Shown here piece by piece: positions 1 through 6,617 of a stretch of 12,367 bases of DNA. Each line of letters begins with the position of its first letter. Position 1 is the first letter of the stretch. This DNA is from Chromatiaceae bacterium (GTDB lineage: Bacteria; Pseudomonadota; Gammaproteobacteria; Chromatiales; Chromatiaceae): positions 1-12,367 of the forward strand of contig JAEHCY010000009.1 of NCBI GenBank assembly GCA_016880695.1, in the 5' to 3' direction. The notes under the pieces are model-generated. The model was not told the origin of the DNA. It saw only the letters and a program-made list of their open reading frames with translations, and did not search any database. A program made the translations under genes and the position numbers.

Positions 1-225
1 AAGCGCGATGGCCGCGTCTACCACACCTTCCGCTGCCGGTTCCGCAAACGAGAGAGCGCGGAGCGGTTCATGGAGCACATCCGCAGAATCCTCGGACACA
101 CCTACGTGGTGCAGCGCTGTCTAGAGCCGAGCGGCCCCCACTGGTTGCTGGAGTTCGACAAGGAGGTGCCGAAGCTGACGGGCCTGCTGCACCAGCTCTT
201 TGCCGGCGCCGCGGTGGTGGACTGA
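1..225 (+). CDS. C-terminal part of an unrecognised protein (partial)
   Basis: An open frame runs from the first base to a TGA at 223-225, giving 74 residues with no start inside the window. The residues are basic at the left (repeated Arg and Lys), followed by amphipathic stretches around ERFMEHIRRIL and LTGLLHQLFAG. Codon use is GC-rich at third positions, like the neighbouring genes, which supports real coding. I recognise no domain and assign no function. The gene converges on the HARP gene with only 14 bases between the two stops, and an inverted repeat spans that junction. Confidence 0.6.
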   Translation, partial: KRDGRVYHTFRCRFRKRESAERFMEHIRRILGHTYVVQRCLEPSGPHWLLEFDKEVPKLTGLLHQLFAGAAVVD

Positions 226-245
226 GGGACTCGGGTGCCTCAGTC
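220..245. terminator. Possible bidirectional hairpin between convergent genes
   Basis: GACTGAGG at 220-227 is perfectly complementary to CCTCAGTC at 238-245, with a 10-base loop. It covers the stop of the left partial gene and the last codons and stop of the HARP gene, so it could end transcription from both sides. Neither arm is followed by a clear T-run, so intrinsic terminator function is uncertain. Confidence 0.35.
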
Positions 246-833
246 GCTCAGGCGGGCAAAACCATCCGCCAGGTTCTCGAGAATCCTGCGGAAATGGCGC
301 GGGTCCAAGATCTTGATGCCGACCTTGTCGGCCCATTTACGCAGGCCCTCGTCGGCGGAGACGACGATGCCGTCCAGCTCATAGGCGAGGAGCAGTACGT
401 CGACGTCCTCCTTGCTGTCGAGGATCCCCTGGCGCAGGGTCTCACGGTAGCGGCCGCGCAGCTTGTTGATAAGCTGGCCGTGGTCCTCGATCTTGCGCGC
501 CACCTCGGCGGCGAGCTCCTCGGCAATGCGTAGGCCCCGATCGATGCGGTGGCGCACCTCCTCGATGAGCTCGTAGAGCAGCTCGCTCGGGATGGTGAGG
601 TCGTGTTTACGCGGCGACCGCAGTCCCACCACCGACTCGAAGTCCGCGGCGATCTCGCGCAAGTCCTTCATCTTGCTTAGCTCTTCGTACACCGAGCCGG
701 GCATGTAGAACTCCGCGTCCACTCGGCAGGCGAGCCGGGTGAAGGCGCTGATGGCCTGCTGGGCGTCGGGTCCGAACTGGGCGAAGACGTCGGGGTTGGT
801 AAACAGGCTGGTGTCGAGGATGAATCGCTTCAT
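240..833 (-). CDS. RNA-free RNase P, HARP family (PIN domain)
   Basis: This 197-residue PIN-domain protein belongs to the family once annotated as 'RNA ligase partner protein' or UPF0278. It is now known as HARP, the homologs of Aquifex RNase P, which cleave 5' leaders from tRNA precursors without an RNA subunit. The PIN opening [14 protein letters not shown] carries D7. The second acidic cluster is [19 protein letters not shown] (D139, D143, D145), and [17 protein letters not shown] supplies D161. These match the acidic residues of the Aquifex enzyme at nearly the same spacing. Residues about 80-130 are charged and helical, as in the family's oligomerisation insert. I chose the ATG at 831-833 because the family begins there; the longer frame to 899 adds an unrelated proline-rich head. 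No RNA ligase gene is visible nearby. Confidence 0.9.
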   Translation of the reverse strand: MKRFILDTSLFTNPDVFAQFGPDAQQAISAFTRLACRVDAEFYMPGSVYEELSKMKDLREIAADFESVVGLRSPRKHDLTIPSELLYELIEEVRHRIDRGLRIAEELAAEVARKIEDHGQLINKLRGRYRETLRQGILDSKEDVDVLLLAYELDGIVVSADEGLRKWADKVGIKILDPRHFRRILENLADGFARLSD

Positions 834-910
834 GCGGACCCCCGCGGGGTGGTTGGCCGGGTCTGGTCGGCGAACGGCTGGCGGATCGGAGGTTACCACG
901 CCCGAACCGC

Positions 911-939
911 GGGCAGTAGCGTCCCGTTACTCCCTGCCC
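911..939. repeat. Two-part hairpin in the HARP upstream region
   Basis: GGGCA (911-915) pairs with TGCCC (935-939). Directly inside, GTAGCG (916-921) pairs with CGTTAC (925-930), allowing one G-U, around a 3-base loop; TCCC (931-934) is the only bulge. It could be an RNA structure in the HARP leader or an operator. Confidence 0.4.
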
Positions 940-955
940 AAAGGCGGGGCGACTT

Positions 956-997
956 GAGTTGCGGCGGGCCCGTTCGGTTGTTTGCGGGTCGCGACTC
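956..997. repeat. Hairpin in the divergent spacer
   Basis: GAGTTGCG (956-963) pairs with CGCGACTC (990-997), including one G-U. Inside it CCCG (969-972) pairs with CGGG (985-988). It lies about midway in the spacer, so it could be a leader structure or protein site for either flanking gene. A short A/T tract follows on the plus strand. Confidence 0.35.
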
Positions 998-1128
998 ATT
1001 AAACCCTTGACCGCGGAGGCCGGCGTCACGCCCGCCGCGCCGCTTGCCCCGGCGACAAGCTTGCGCTTCCGCTGCGGGTCGCTTTGCGACAAGATTAGGT
1101 GCGATGCCGTAACCATCGGAGAAAAAGT

Positions 1129-2598
1129 ATGACCGAGCTCTTGAGCCTGTCGCGCGCGGCGCGGCTAGCGGGGGTGACGCGCGCGGAGCTGCAGAAGAGG
1201 ATCCGCGGCGGGGAGCTTGAGACCTTCGAAGGCAAGATCGCCGTCAGCGACCTCCTGCGCCTTTATCCCGAGGTCAATCTCGATCGGAGCGCGATCCTTG
1301 AGCGGGTGGCGCTGATCAAAGAGACCGCCACTCCCAGGCTCCAGCAGGGGGATACGGTGCTACCGGACTCCCGGGTGCTGGTCTCCCGGCTCCAAGACTT
1401 CAGCGAGCTTCTGCTCAAGAACACTACCGCGCTGCATGCGCTCGAAGCCATACTAGAGGAGGTCGGCGAGCGTCTCGCCGGCGCCCTCGCCGCGGAGCCC
1501 CCGCGGATGGGCGATGCCTTACGCGAGCTGTCGGCTTGGCTCGCCCGGTCCCGAGCGGAGCGCGACGACCGCTCGGACGCCGCTGCCCGATTGTTTGCGA
1601 AGGACGCCTTTCTACGCATCATGGCCGCCAACGTCACGATTATCCCCAGTGGGCACGAGTTCTTCGTCGAGGGCTCGGAGTCGATCCTGGACGCCTCGGT
1701 GCGGGCCGGCCTCAACCTGAGCTACGGCTGCTCCAGCGGGAATTGCGGTTCCTGTAAGGCGCGTGTGGTCAGCGGCCGTATCTGGAAGATGCGCGATCAC
1801 GATTACGTGCTGAGCGAGCGGGAGAGGTCGATGGGCTACATCCTAACCTGCTCGAACACGGCGGTGACCGACGTCATGCTGGAGGCGGCCGAGGCACTCT
1901 CTGTTGCGGATCTCCCTCAGCAGGAGATCCGCGCTACCCTGCGCAAGGTCGAACCCCTGGCCGCGGATCTGCGGGCGATCCAGGTGCAGACCCCCAGGAC
2001 GCAGACGCTCCGCTTCATGGCGGGCCAGCGGGTCCGTCTCGCCTTGGAGCCAGGCGAAGAGATCGAGCTGCATATCGCGAGCTGCCCTTGCGATGGGCGC
2101 AATCTCCAGTTCTACCTGCGGCGTGATCCCTCCTCCCGCTTCGCCCGCAAGGTCTTCTCAGGCCTCAGGCCCCATGGCTTGGTGACCCTGAGCGGGCCCT
2201 ACGGTCGGTTCGTGCTCGAGGATGACCGGCCCGATCCCACCGTATTCATCGCCTTTGGCGAGGGGATTGCGCCAATGAAGAGCCTGATCGAGCATGCCGT
2301 GTCCATCGATATCATCGAGTTCTTTTCCCTCTACTGGGTGGTGGCGGAAGGGGAATCCCATTACCTCGAAGGCTGGTGCCGCTCGCTCCGGGACGCCCTC
2401 GACAACTTCCGCTACCTGCCGTTCGTGGGGATCGGTGCGCAGGGACTGATCCACCGCCTGCGCGACGGGGGCGAGGACCTCACGCGGCACCGCTTCTACG
2501 TGGCGGGACCAGCGCGAGCGGTAGAGGAGGCCACCGAGGCTCTGGTGGGTCTTGGCATCGATCCTGAGCGGGTTGTGACGGAGACGCTCGGCGCGTAG
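1129..2598 (+). CDS. HTH-2Fe-2S-flavin reductase fusion oxidoreductase
   Basis: This 489-residue protein has the layout of a class of reductases that pass electrons between NAD(P)H, flavin and a plant-type 2Fe-2S cluster, often annotated as CDP-6-deoxyglucoseen-reductase-like. Residues 6-46 resemble a MerR/excisionase-like helix-turn-helix (SRAARLAGVTRAELQKRI). Residues about 75-160 are helical and possibly coiled coil. The ferredoxin domain at about 168-255 holds C201, C206, C209 and C241 in the CX4CX2C...C pattern. The FAD/NAD reductase part at about 265-489 includes GEGIAP at 377-382 and FYVAGP at 456-461. The usual flavin motif RxYS is replaced by IASCPCDGR around 316-324. The ATG at 1129 follows GGAG at a good distance; a GTG ten codons earlier is less likely. 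It is cytosolic, with no signal peptide. Physiological donor and acceptor are unknown. Confidence 0.85.
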   Translation: MTELLSLSRAARLAGVTRAELQKRIRGGELETFEGKIAVSDLLRLYPEVNLDRSAILERVALIKETATPRLQQGDTVLPDSRVLVSRLQDFSELLLKNTTALHALEAILEEVGERLAGALAAEPPRMGDALRELSAWLARSRAERDDRSDAAARLFAKDAFLRIMAANVTIIPSGHEFFVEGSESILDASVRAGLNLSYGCSSGNCGSCKARVVSGRIWKMRDHDYVLSERERSMGYILTCSNTAVTDVMLEAAEALSVADLPQQEIRATLRKVEPLAADLRAIQVQTPRTQTLRFMAGQRVRLALEPGEEIELHIASCPCDGRNLQFYLRRDPSSRFARKVFSGLRPHGLVTLSGPYGRFVLEDDRPDPTVFIAFGEGIAPMKSLIEHAVSIDIIEFFSLYWVVAEGESHYLEGWCRSLRDALDNFRYLPFVGIGAQGLIHRLRDGGEDLTRHRFYVAGPARAVEEATEALVGLGIDPERVVTETLGA

Positions 2599-2608
2599 CC
2601 TTGCGATT

Positions 2609-2658
2609 GCGGGGCTGGCGCCTCGGCCCATCGGCTGGCCTTCCACCCCATTCCCCGC
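2609..2658 (+). terminator. Weak candidate terminator hairpin after the redox gene
   Basis: GCGGGG (2609-2614) can pair with CCCCGC (2653-2658), starting 11 bases after the redox gene's stop. The loop is long, with some GC-rich internal pairing, and there is no T-run. Confidence 0.2.
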
Positions 2659-2717
2659 TGGAGCCTTGCAACCGGGGCGGGATCGGGTAAGTCCCAGCCG
2701 CGAACCACCGGCGGACA

Positions 2718-2737
2718 GCGAGGGCGGAACCCTCTGC
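2718..2737 (+). repeat. Short hairpin upstream of the cytochrome gene
   Basis: GCGAGGG (2718-2724) pairs with CCCTC-T-GC (2730-2737) with one bulged T and a 5-base loop. It lies about 80 bases before the cytochrome start, so it could be in the leader or the promoter region. Confidence 0.3.
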
Positions 2738-2770
2738 GGCGGCCGTGGTCTGCATTTTCACGATTAGAGA

Positions 2771-2785
2771 GCGTGTGCAACACGC
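2771..2785 (+). promoter_or_regulatory. Perfect inverted repeat before the cytochrome gene
   Basis: GCGTGT (2771-2776), a 3-base spacer and ACACGC (2780-2785) form a perfect inverted repeat ending 31 bases before the cytochrome start and 16 bases before its ribosome binding site (GGAGG at 2802-2806). Size and position suit either a regulator binding site or a leader hairpin. I cannot match it to a known operator. Confidence 0.4.
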
Positions 2786-2816
2786 CGTATCAAGCGAGGC
2801 TGGAGGATAATCTGAC

Positions 2817-3569
2817 ATGCGAAAATTTATGCTAGCGGCGGCTTGTTTAGGCGTTATGGTGCCGGTGGGTGCGGTGATGGCGGGTTACACCGATGCCAAG
2901 AATGACCCGGCGGCACGGGAAGTGGAGCAGGCGCTGGTTCTCAAGGGGGACCCCGAGCGCGGCCGTGAGGTCTATCTGCTGTGTGCCGTGTGTCATCAAC
3001 CAGAAGGCTGGGGTGTCCAGACCGGCGAATACCCGCAGGTGGCCGGTCAGCATGCCTCGGTGGTGATCAAGGAGCTCGCGGATATCCGCGCGCGAAACCG
3101 TGACACCCCCACCATGCTGCCCTTCGCCATGCTGGAGCATCTCAGCGTACAGAACATGGCGGATGTGGCCGCCTACATTGAGCGCATGCCCATGACCCCC
3201 ACCAACGGCCTGGGGCCGGGGACCGACCTGGCGCAGGGTGAGCGGCTCTACCAGGACAATTGCGTCGAGTGTCACGGCGAGCAGGGCGAGGGCGTTCCAA
3301 GGAAGCACATGCCCCTCATTCAGGGCCAGCACTACACCTATCTGGTGCGGCAGTTCGAGTGGATTCGCGACGGTAAGCGGCGCAATGCGGACAAGGAGAT
3401 GGTCAAACAGATCAAGGGCTTTACCGTCAAGGATGTCCAGGCGGTGATGGATTACGTGTCACGCCTGCGCCCGCCGCGGGAGCGGGTCGCTCCGGTGGGC
3501 TGGATGAACGCGGACTTCCCCAATTTCGTGCGCGAGAAGCCGCCCGGCGGGGACCTGGAGGAGCCATGA
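2817..3569 (+). CDS. Diheme c-type cytochrome (cytochrome c4-like)
   Basis: This 250-residue periplasmic electron carrier has two heme-binding domains. A signal peptide covers about residues 1-22 (MRKFMLAAACLGVMV..., cleavage near VMA-GY). Heme sites are CAVCH at 56-60 and CVECH at 149-153. Likely sixth ligands are M100 or M105 in domain 1 and M193 or M195 in domain 2. The two-domain repeat with GQH motifs (77-79 and 170-172) is typical of the c4/c553-like class. The gene follows the 2Fe-2S reductase by 218 bases on the same strand and is followed by a 41-residue membrane peptide, suggesting a shared redox role. GGAGG at 2802-2806 supports the ATG. Its partner oxidase or reductase is not in the window. 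Confidence 0.9.
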   Translation: MRKFMLAAACLGVMVPVGAVMAGYTDAKNDPAAREVEQALVLKGDPERGREVYLLCAVCHQPEGWGVQTGEYPQVAGQHASVVIKELADIRARNRDTPTMLPFAMLEHLSVQNMADVAAYIERMPMTPTNGLGPGTDLAQGERLYQDNCVECHGEQGEGVPRKHMPLIQGQHYTYLVRQFEWIRDGKRRNADKEMVKQIKGFTVKDVQAVMDYVSRLRPPRERVAPVGWMNADFPNFVREKPPGGDLEEP

Positions 3570-3639
3570 GCCGAATGGCGCGGCGCTGCCTTTCGCGCGC
3601 GGGGGCGGGCAGGGACCTACGAATACCGAGGAGCAGGAA

Positions 3640-3765
3640 TTGAACGGAAAGAAAGATCGCAACGGCCACGACATCAACCAGGTGCTCATGATCGCGGTCT
3701 ACGCCCTCGGCGCCGTGGCGCTGATGTGGACTTTCATCAACTTCGTGATCATCTACTTCCAATAG
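3640..3765 (+). CDS. Small single-span membrane protein (41 aa, TTG start)
   Basis: This short gene begins at a TTG preceded by GAGGAG at 3628-3633, and stops at TAG 3763-3765. The 41 residues begin with a charged, polar segment (NGKKDRNGHDINQ). A strongly hydrophobic stretch follows at residues about 15-40 (VLMIAVYALGAVALM and on), ending in YFQ. That is one membrane helix with a short charged N-terminal tail. Codons are GC-ending, as in the neighbours. It lies 70 bases after the diheme cytochrome, so it may anchor, assemble or stabilise a membrane complex that docks the cytochrome. I do not recognise the family. The reading frame and ribosome binding site are observations; the function is inferred. 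Confidence 0.65.
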   Translation: MNGKKDRNGHDINQVLMIAVYALGAVALMWTFINFVIIYFQ

Positions 3766-3783
3766 CCCAGTTGGCTGAGGATT

Positions 3784-3823
3784 CCCGGCGCGGGCCCTGG
3801 TCTAGGCAGTGCCCGCTCGCGGG
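3784..3823 (+). terminator. Strong GC hairpin after the small membrane gene
   Basis: CCCG and GCGGGC (3784-3787, 3790-3795) pair with GCCCGC and CGGG (3811-3816, 3820-3823), forming about 10 base pairs around a small internal loop. It starts 19 bases after the stop of the 41-residue gene, where a terminator is expected. There is no T-run, so it may instead protect the 3' end of the message. Confidence 0.4.
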
Positions 3824-4052
3824 AGTCGGATAGCGCTGCGGTCCTTAGTCGCACGGTGGCGAATCAGCGCCTCCTTCTCCGGCAACCGGGTCTGCACGCT
3901 TCTCGCGCGGCGACCCGCCTGTTGTGCTCGCCGGACGATGCGTACAATCAGTCGCGGGCGCCCCGCCCTCGTACCTTGACCTGGGACGAGGCGGAGCGGA
4001 GCTGCAAGCTGGTCGGGCTCTCCCCCTTAATACGGAAGCCGTGCCCCATTCC

Positions 4053-4080
4053 TTGGGTGGATGACGGCGGCCGTTATGCT
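4053..4080 (+). promoter_or_regulatory. Candidate sigma70-like promoter for tupBCA
   Basis: TTGGGT at 4053-4058 and TATGCT at 4075-4080 are 16 bases apart and about 90 bases before tupB. Both boxes deviate from consensus, and the -10 sits in the loop of a small GGCC stem. It is the best pair I can see in this gap. Confidence 0.3.
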
Positions 4081-4170
4081 GGCCGACGCACATGGAGGGA
4101 GAACCCCGATGCCGCTTCCAAGGTCACCGCCGTGCGGTTCCGGATTTCGGAGATAAGGGGCTAACCAGCC

Positions 4171-4878
4171 ATGCAGGATCTTGGCGCGGCCTTCCGCCTG
4201 GCGCTCATGCTGGTGATCTCCGCCGATCGGGATCTCGTGGAGATCCTGCTGTTGTCGTTGCGGGTGAGTTTAACCGCGGTGGCTATCGGCTTGCTGATTG
4301 GTTTGCCGCTGGGAACCGCGCTCGGGATCAGCCGTTTTCCCGGGCGGGGCCTGGTGCTGGTGGTGCTCAACGGGCTAATGGGCCTGCCCCCGGTGGTGGT
4401 GGGCCTGTTCGTCTATCTTCTGCTGTCCAACGCCGGACCTTTCGGCTGGCTACAGCTCCTCTACCCACCTACGGCGATGATCATTGCCCAGACGATCCTG
4501 ATCGCACCGATCATCGCCGCTTTGTCCCGTCAGGTGACCGAGGACCTGCACACCGAGTACGCCGAGCTGTTTCGCTCGCTGTGCGTCCCGGTACACCGCG
4601 CCGTGGGCACCTTACTCTGGGATGCCCGCTACGGCCTGTTGACGGTGGCCCTGGCCGGTTTTGGCCGTGCCGTGGCCGAGGTGGGGGCGGTGATCATCGT
4701 TGGGGGCAACATCAATCATCTCACCCGCGTCATGACCACCGCCGTTGCCTTGGAGACGTCGAAGGGCGAGCTCGGGCTGGCCCTGGCGCTGGGGTTGGTG
4801 CTGATGGGCCTTGCTCTTACCGTCAATGCCCTAGTGATGGGGCTGCGCGGCACGGCGGCGAGGCTCTCCTATGCTTGA
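4171..4878 (+). CDS. tupB: Tungstate ABC transporter permease TupB
   Basis: This 235-residue inner-membrane permease is the channel of a tungstate importer. Several hydrophobic helices are visible, at about 24-50, 60-86, 102-118, 155-180 and 200-224. The cytoplasmic loop that couples to the ATPase includes GFGRAVAEVGAVIIVGGNI near 163-181, the family's EAA-like motif. The length matches TupB/WtpB-type permeases. AAGGGG at 4155-4160 precedes the ATG at 4171. The gene is followed by tupC with an 8-base overlap and then by tupA. The neighbouring tungstate-type binding protein is what points to tungstate rather than molybdate or sulfate. Confidence 0.9.
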   Translation: MQDLGAAFRLALMLVISADRDLVEILLLSLRVSLTAVAIGLLIGLPLGTALGISRFPGRGLVLVVLNGLMGLPPVVVGLFVYLLLSNAGPFGWLQLLYPPTAMIIAQTILIAPIIAALSRQVTEDLHTEYAELFRSLCVPVHRAVGTLLWDARYGLLTVALAGFGRAVAEVGAVIIVGGNINHLTRVMTTAVALETSKGELGLALALGLVLMGLALTVNALVMGLRGTAARLSYA

Positions 4879-5629
4879 GGCCAGGGTGGCCTCGGCTATC
4901 GTGCCGGTGGCGGGCGAGCAGTCCCCGTCGCTACCAGTCGAGGCGCGGGGGCTGGTGCTGGAGGTGGCTGGTCAGCACCTGATCGACCATATCGACCTGA
5001 CCATCCAAGCCGGGACCATCACCGTGCTGATGGGCCCCAACGGGGCCGGCAAGAGCCTGCTGCTGCGGCTGCTGCATGGTTTGATCGAGCCGACCTCGGG
5101 GACGGTGCTCTGGGGCGGGAGGCCTCTGGATGGGTCCCTGCGCCAGCGTCAGGCCCTGGTATTTCAGCGGCCGGTGCTGCTGCGCCGTTCAGTGGTGGCC
5201 AACATTGCCTTCGTGCTCGGCCTGCGGGGGATCTCGGACCCCACGCGCTGCCTGGAGATTCTGCGCGGGGTGGATTTGGAGGGGCATGCCCGCCAGCCCG
5301 CCCGTCTGCTCTCGGGGGGAGAGCAGCAGCGCTTGGCATTGGCTCGGGCGTTGGCGCTTGGGCCGGAGGTCCTCCTGCTCGACGAGCCCACGGCAAGCCT
5401 GGACCCCGCCTCGGTTGCCGCCATTGAGGGGATCGTGCGGCGGGCGCACGAGGGGGGCACGAAGATCCTTTTCGTCACCCACGACATCGGCCAGGCCAGG
5501 CGCTTGGCCGGGGATGTGGTCTTCCTCAACCGGGGACGGCTGGTGGAGCATTCCCCCGCTCGGGGTTTCTTCACTGAGCCGGTCTCGCTGGAGGCACAAG
5601 AGTATCTCGCCGGCCGGTTGGTTCTTTGA
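4871..5629 (+). CDS. tupC: Tungstate ABC transporter ATP-binding protein TupC
   Basis: This 252-residue ATPase powers tungstate import. Walker A is GPNGAGKS at 55-62, the Q-loop glutamine is Q99, the ABC signature LSGGEQQR is at 147-154, Walker B VLLLDEP is at 167-173, and the switch histidine is H204 in VTHD. It lacks the extra C-terminal regulatory domain of ModC-like ATPases. The ATG at 4871 overlaps the end of tupB by 8 bases, so translation is probably coupled. About 25 residues precede the usual ABC start, so an internal start cannot be excluded. The next gene, tupA, starts 40 bases downstream. Confidence 0.92.
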   Translation: MLEARVASAIVPVAGEQSPSLPVEARGLVLEVAGQHLIDHIDLTIQAGTITVLMGPNGAGKSLLLRLLHGLIEPTSGTVLWGGRPLDGSLRQRQALVFQRPVLLRRSVVANIAFVLGLRGISDPTRCLEILRGVDLEGHARQPARLLSGGEQQRLALARALALGPEVLLLDEPTASLDPASVAAIEGIVRRAHEGGTKILFVTHDIGQARRLAGDVVFLNRGRLVEHSPARGFFTEPVSLEAQEYLAGRLVL

Positions 5630-5669
5630 TTCACCACCACTACCCTACCTTGGGGGGATAAACTACTCC

Positions 5670-6500
5670 ATGACGAAAGAATTCCTTAATGGTCTACGTG
5701 CAGTGACCTGTGTGGGTGCCGCCCTTACCGGTACGCCGTTGCTGGCCGAGAACGCCTCGATCAGTCTGCAGTCGACCACCTCGACCGCCAATTCCGGCCT
5801 CTACGACTTTATCCTGCCACTCTTTACCCAGAAAACCGGCATCGGAGTCAATGTGGTGGCCGTCGGTACCGGGCAGGCGATCAAGAATGCCCGCAACGGC
5901 GATGGCGATGTGTTGCTGGTTCACGCGCGGCCGGCGGAAGAGCAATTCGTGGCGGAAGGCTGGGGGGTGCAGCGCTTCGATGTCATGTACAACGATTTTG
6001 TCATCGTTGGCCCCTCGGCTGATCCGGCGAGCATCGCTGGCCTGAAAGACGCCCCCGCCGCGTTTAAGAGGATTGCGGAGACCCGGGCATCCTTTGCGTC
6101 TCGCGCGGACAACTCGGGCACCCATGAGAAGGAGCGGGAGCTGTGGAAAATTGCCGGTGTCGACCCGGTGGCCGCGAGCGGGACCTGGTATCGAGAGACG
6201 GGCTCTGGAATGGGCGCCACACTGAATACGGCCGTGGGAATGGGCGCCTATGCCCTGACCGACCGCGGTACCTGGATCAGCTTCGGCAACAAGGGGGACT
6301 ACCGGATCCTGGCAGAAGGCGATGCGGGGCTGTTCAACCCCTACGGCGTCATCTTGGTCAATCCGCAACGGCACCCCAAGGTCAAGGCAAAGGAAGGCCA
6401 GGTCTTCATCGACTGGCTGCTCAGTGCCGAGGGTCAGCAGGCCATCGCCAGCTTCAAGGTCAACGGCCAGCAGCTCTTTTTTCCCAACGCGCGGCGCTGA
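5670..6500 (+). CDS. tupA: Tungstate-binding periplasmic protein TupA
   Basis: This 276-residue substrate-binding protein captures tungstate in the periplasm and delivers it to TupBC. A signal-like N-terminus covers about residues 1-26 (cleavage near LLA-EN). The mature protein begins with SISLQSTTSTANSGLYDF (30-47), the oxyanion-binding TTS...SG signature of TupA. ADNSGTHEKE (146-155), MGATLNTA (181-188) and YALTDRGTW (194-202) are further family motifs. The ATG at 5670 sits after a G-rich stretch at 5652-5657. This frame runs open far upstream inside tupC, but the signal peptide fixes the start. It is the third gene of the tup set. Tungsten enzymes that would use the metal are not in the window. 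Confidence 0.93.
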   Translation: MTKEFLNGLRAVTCVGAALTGTPLLAENASISLQSTTSTANSGLYDFILPLFTQKTGIGVNVVAVGTGQAIKNARNGDGDVLLVHARPAEEQFVAEGWGVQRFDVMYNDFVIVGPSADPASIAGLKDAPAAFKRIAETRASFASRADNSGTHEKERELWKIAGVDPVAASGTWYRETGSGMGATLNTAVGMGAYALTDRGTWISFGNKGDYRILAEGDAGLFNPYGVILVNPQRHPKVKAKEGQVFIDWLLSAEGQQAIASFKVNGQQLFFPNARR

Positions 6501-6617
6501 GTGGGGGATGGTTTGGGTGGTGGCGAAGGACCCGGTCGGGTGCGTCCATAAGGGCCACCGGGGTTTCCCAATGGCGGTGCTCCTGAGGGTGAGCCTGGCA
6601 CCAAGGGCGGAGGGGTG

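Larger units (their letters stand above)
834..1128. other. Divergent intergenic spacer with several inverted repeats
   Basis: This 295-base spacer separates the minus-strand HARP gene from the plus-strand redox gene and should hold both promoters. I see no convincing -35/-10 pair for either. It contains a perfect 10-base palindrome, CCCCGCGGGG, at 840-849 just upstream of the HARP start, two larger hairpins at 911-939 and 956-997, and a small one at 1078-1090. Open frames crossing it on either strand show no recognisable protein. Confidence 0.5.
3766..4170 (+). other. 405-base structured gap and probable leader before tupBCA
   Basis: No convincing gene lies here. A 102-codon frame at 3856-4164 shows no recognisable motif and a composition unlike its neighbours. 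After the hairpin at 3784-3823 there are further stems: 3908-3913 with 3928-3933; 3963-3972 with 3986-3994 (9 pairs, one bulge); 4068-4072 with 4081-4085; and 4126-4130 with 4134-4138, about 30 bases before tupB. A possible promoter is TTGGGT (4053-4058), 16 bases, TATGCT (4075-4080). The gap could carry a metal- or cofactor-responsive leader, but I cannot confirm a known riboswitch. Confidence 0.45.

Noticed and set aside
607..1116. 169-codon minus-strand frame across the HARP head and spacer
   Set aside because: It is out of frame with the HARP protein and shows no motif. The HARP frame is fixed by its PIN signature.
4070..4085. ModE-like operator (CGTTAT half-site) before tupB
   Set aside because: Only one half resembles the site; no inverted TATAACG-type partner lies at the expected distance.
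3856..4164. 102-codon plus-strand frame before tupB
   Set aside because: The composition is unlike its neighbours, no domain is recognisable, and it overlaps a region full of hairpins and a candidate promoter.
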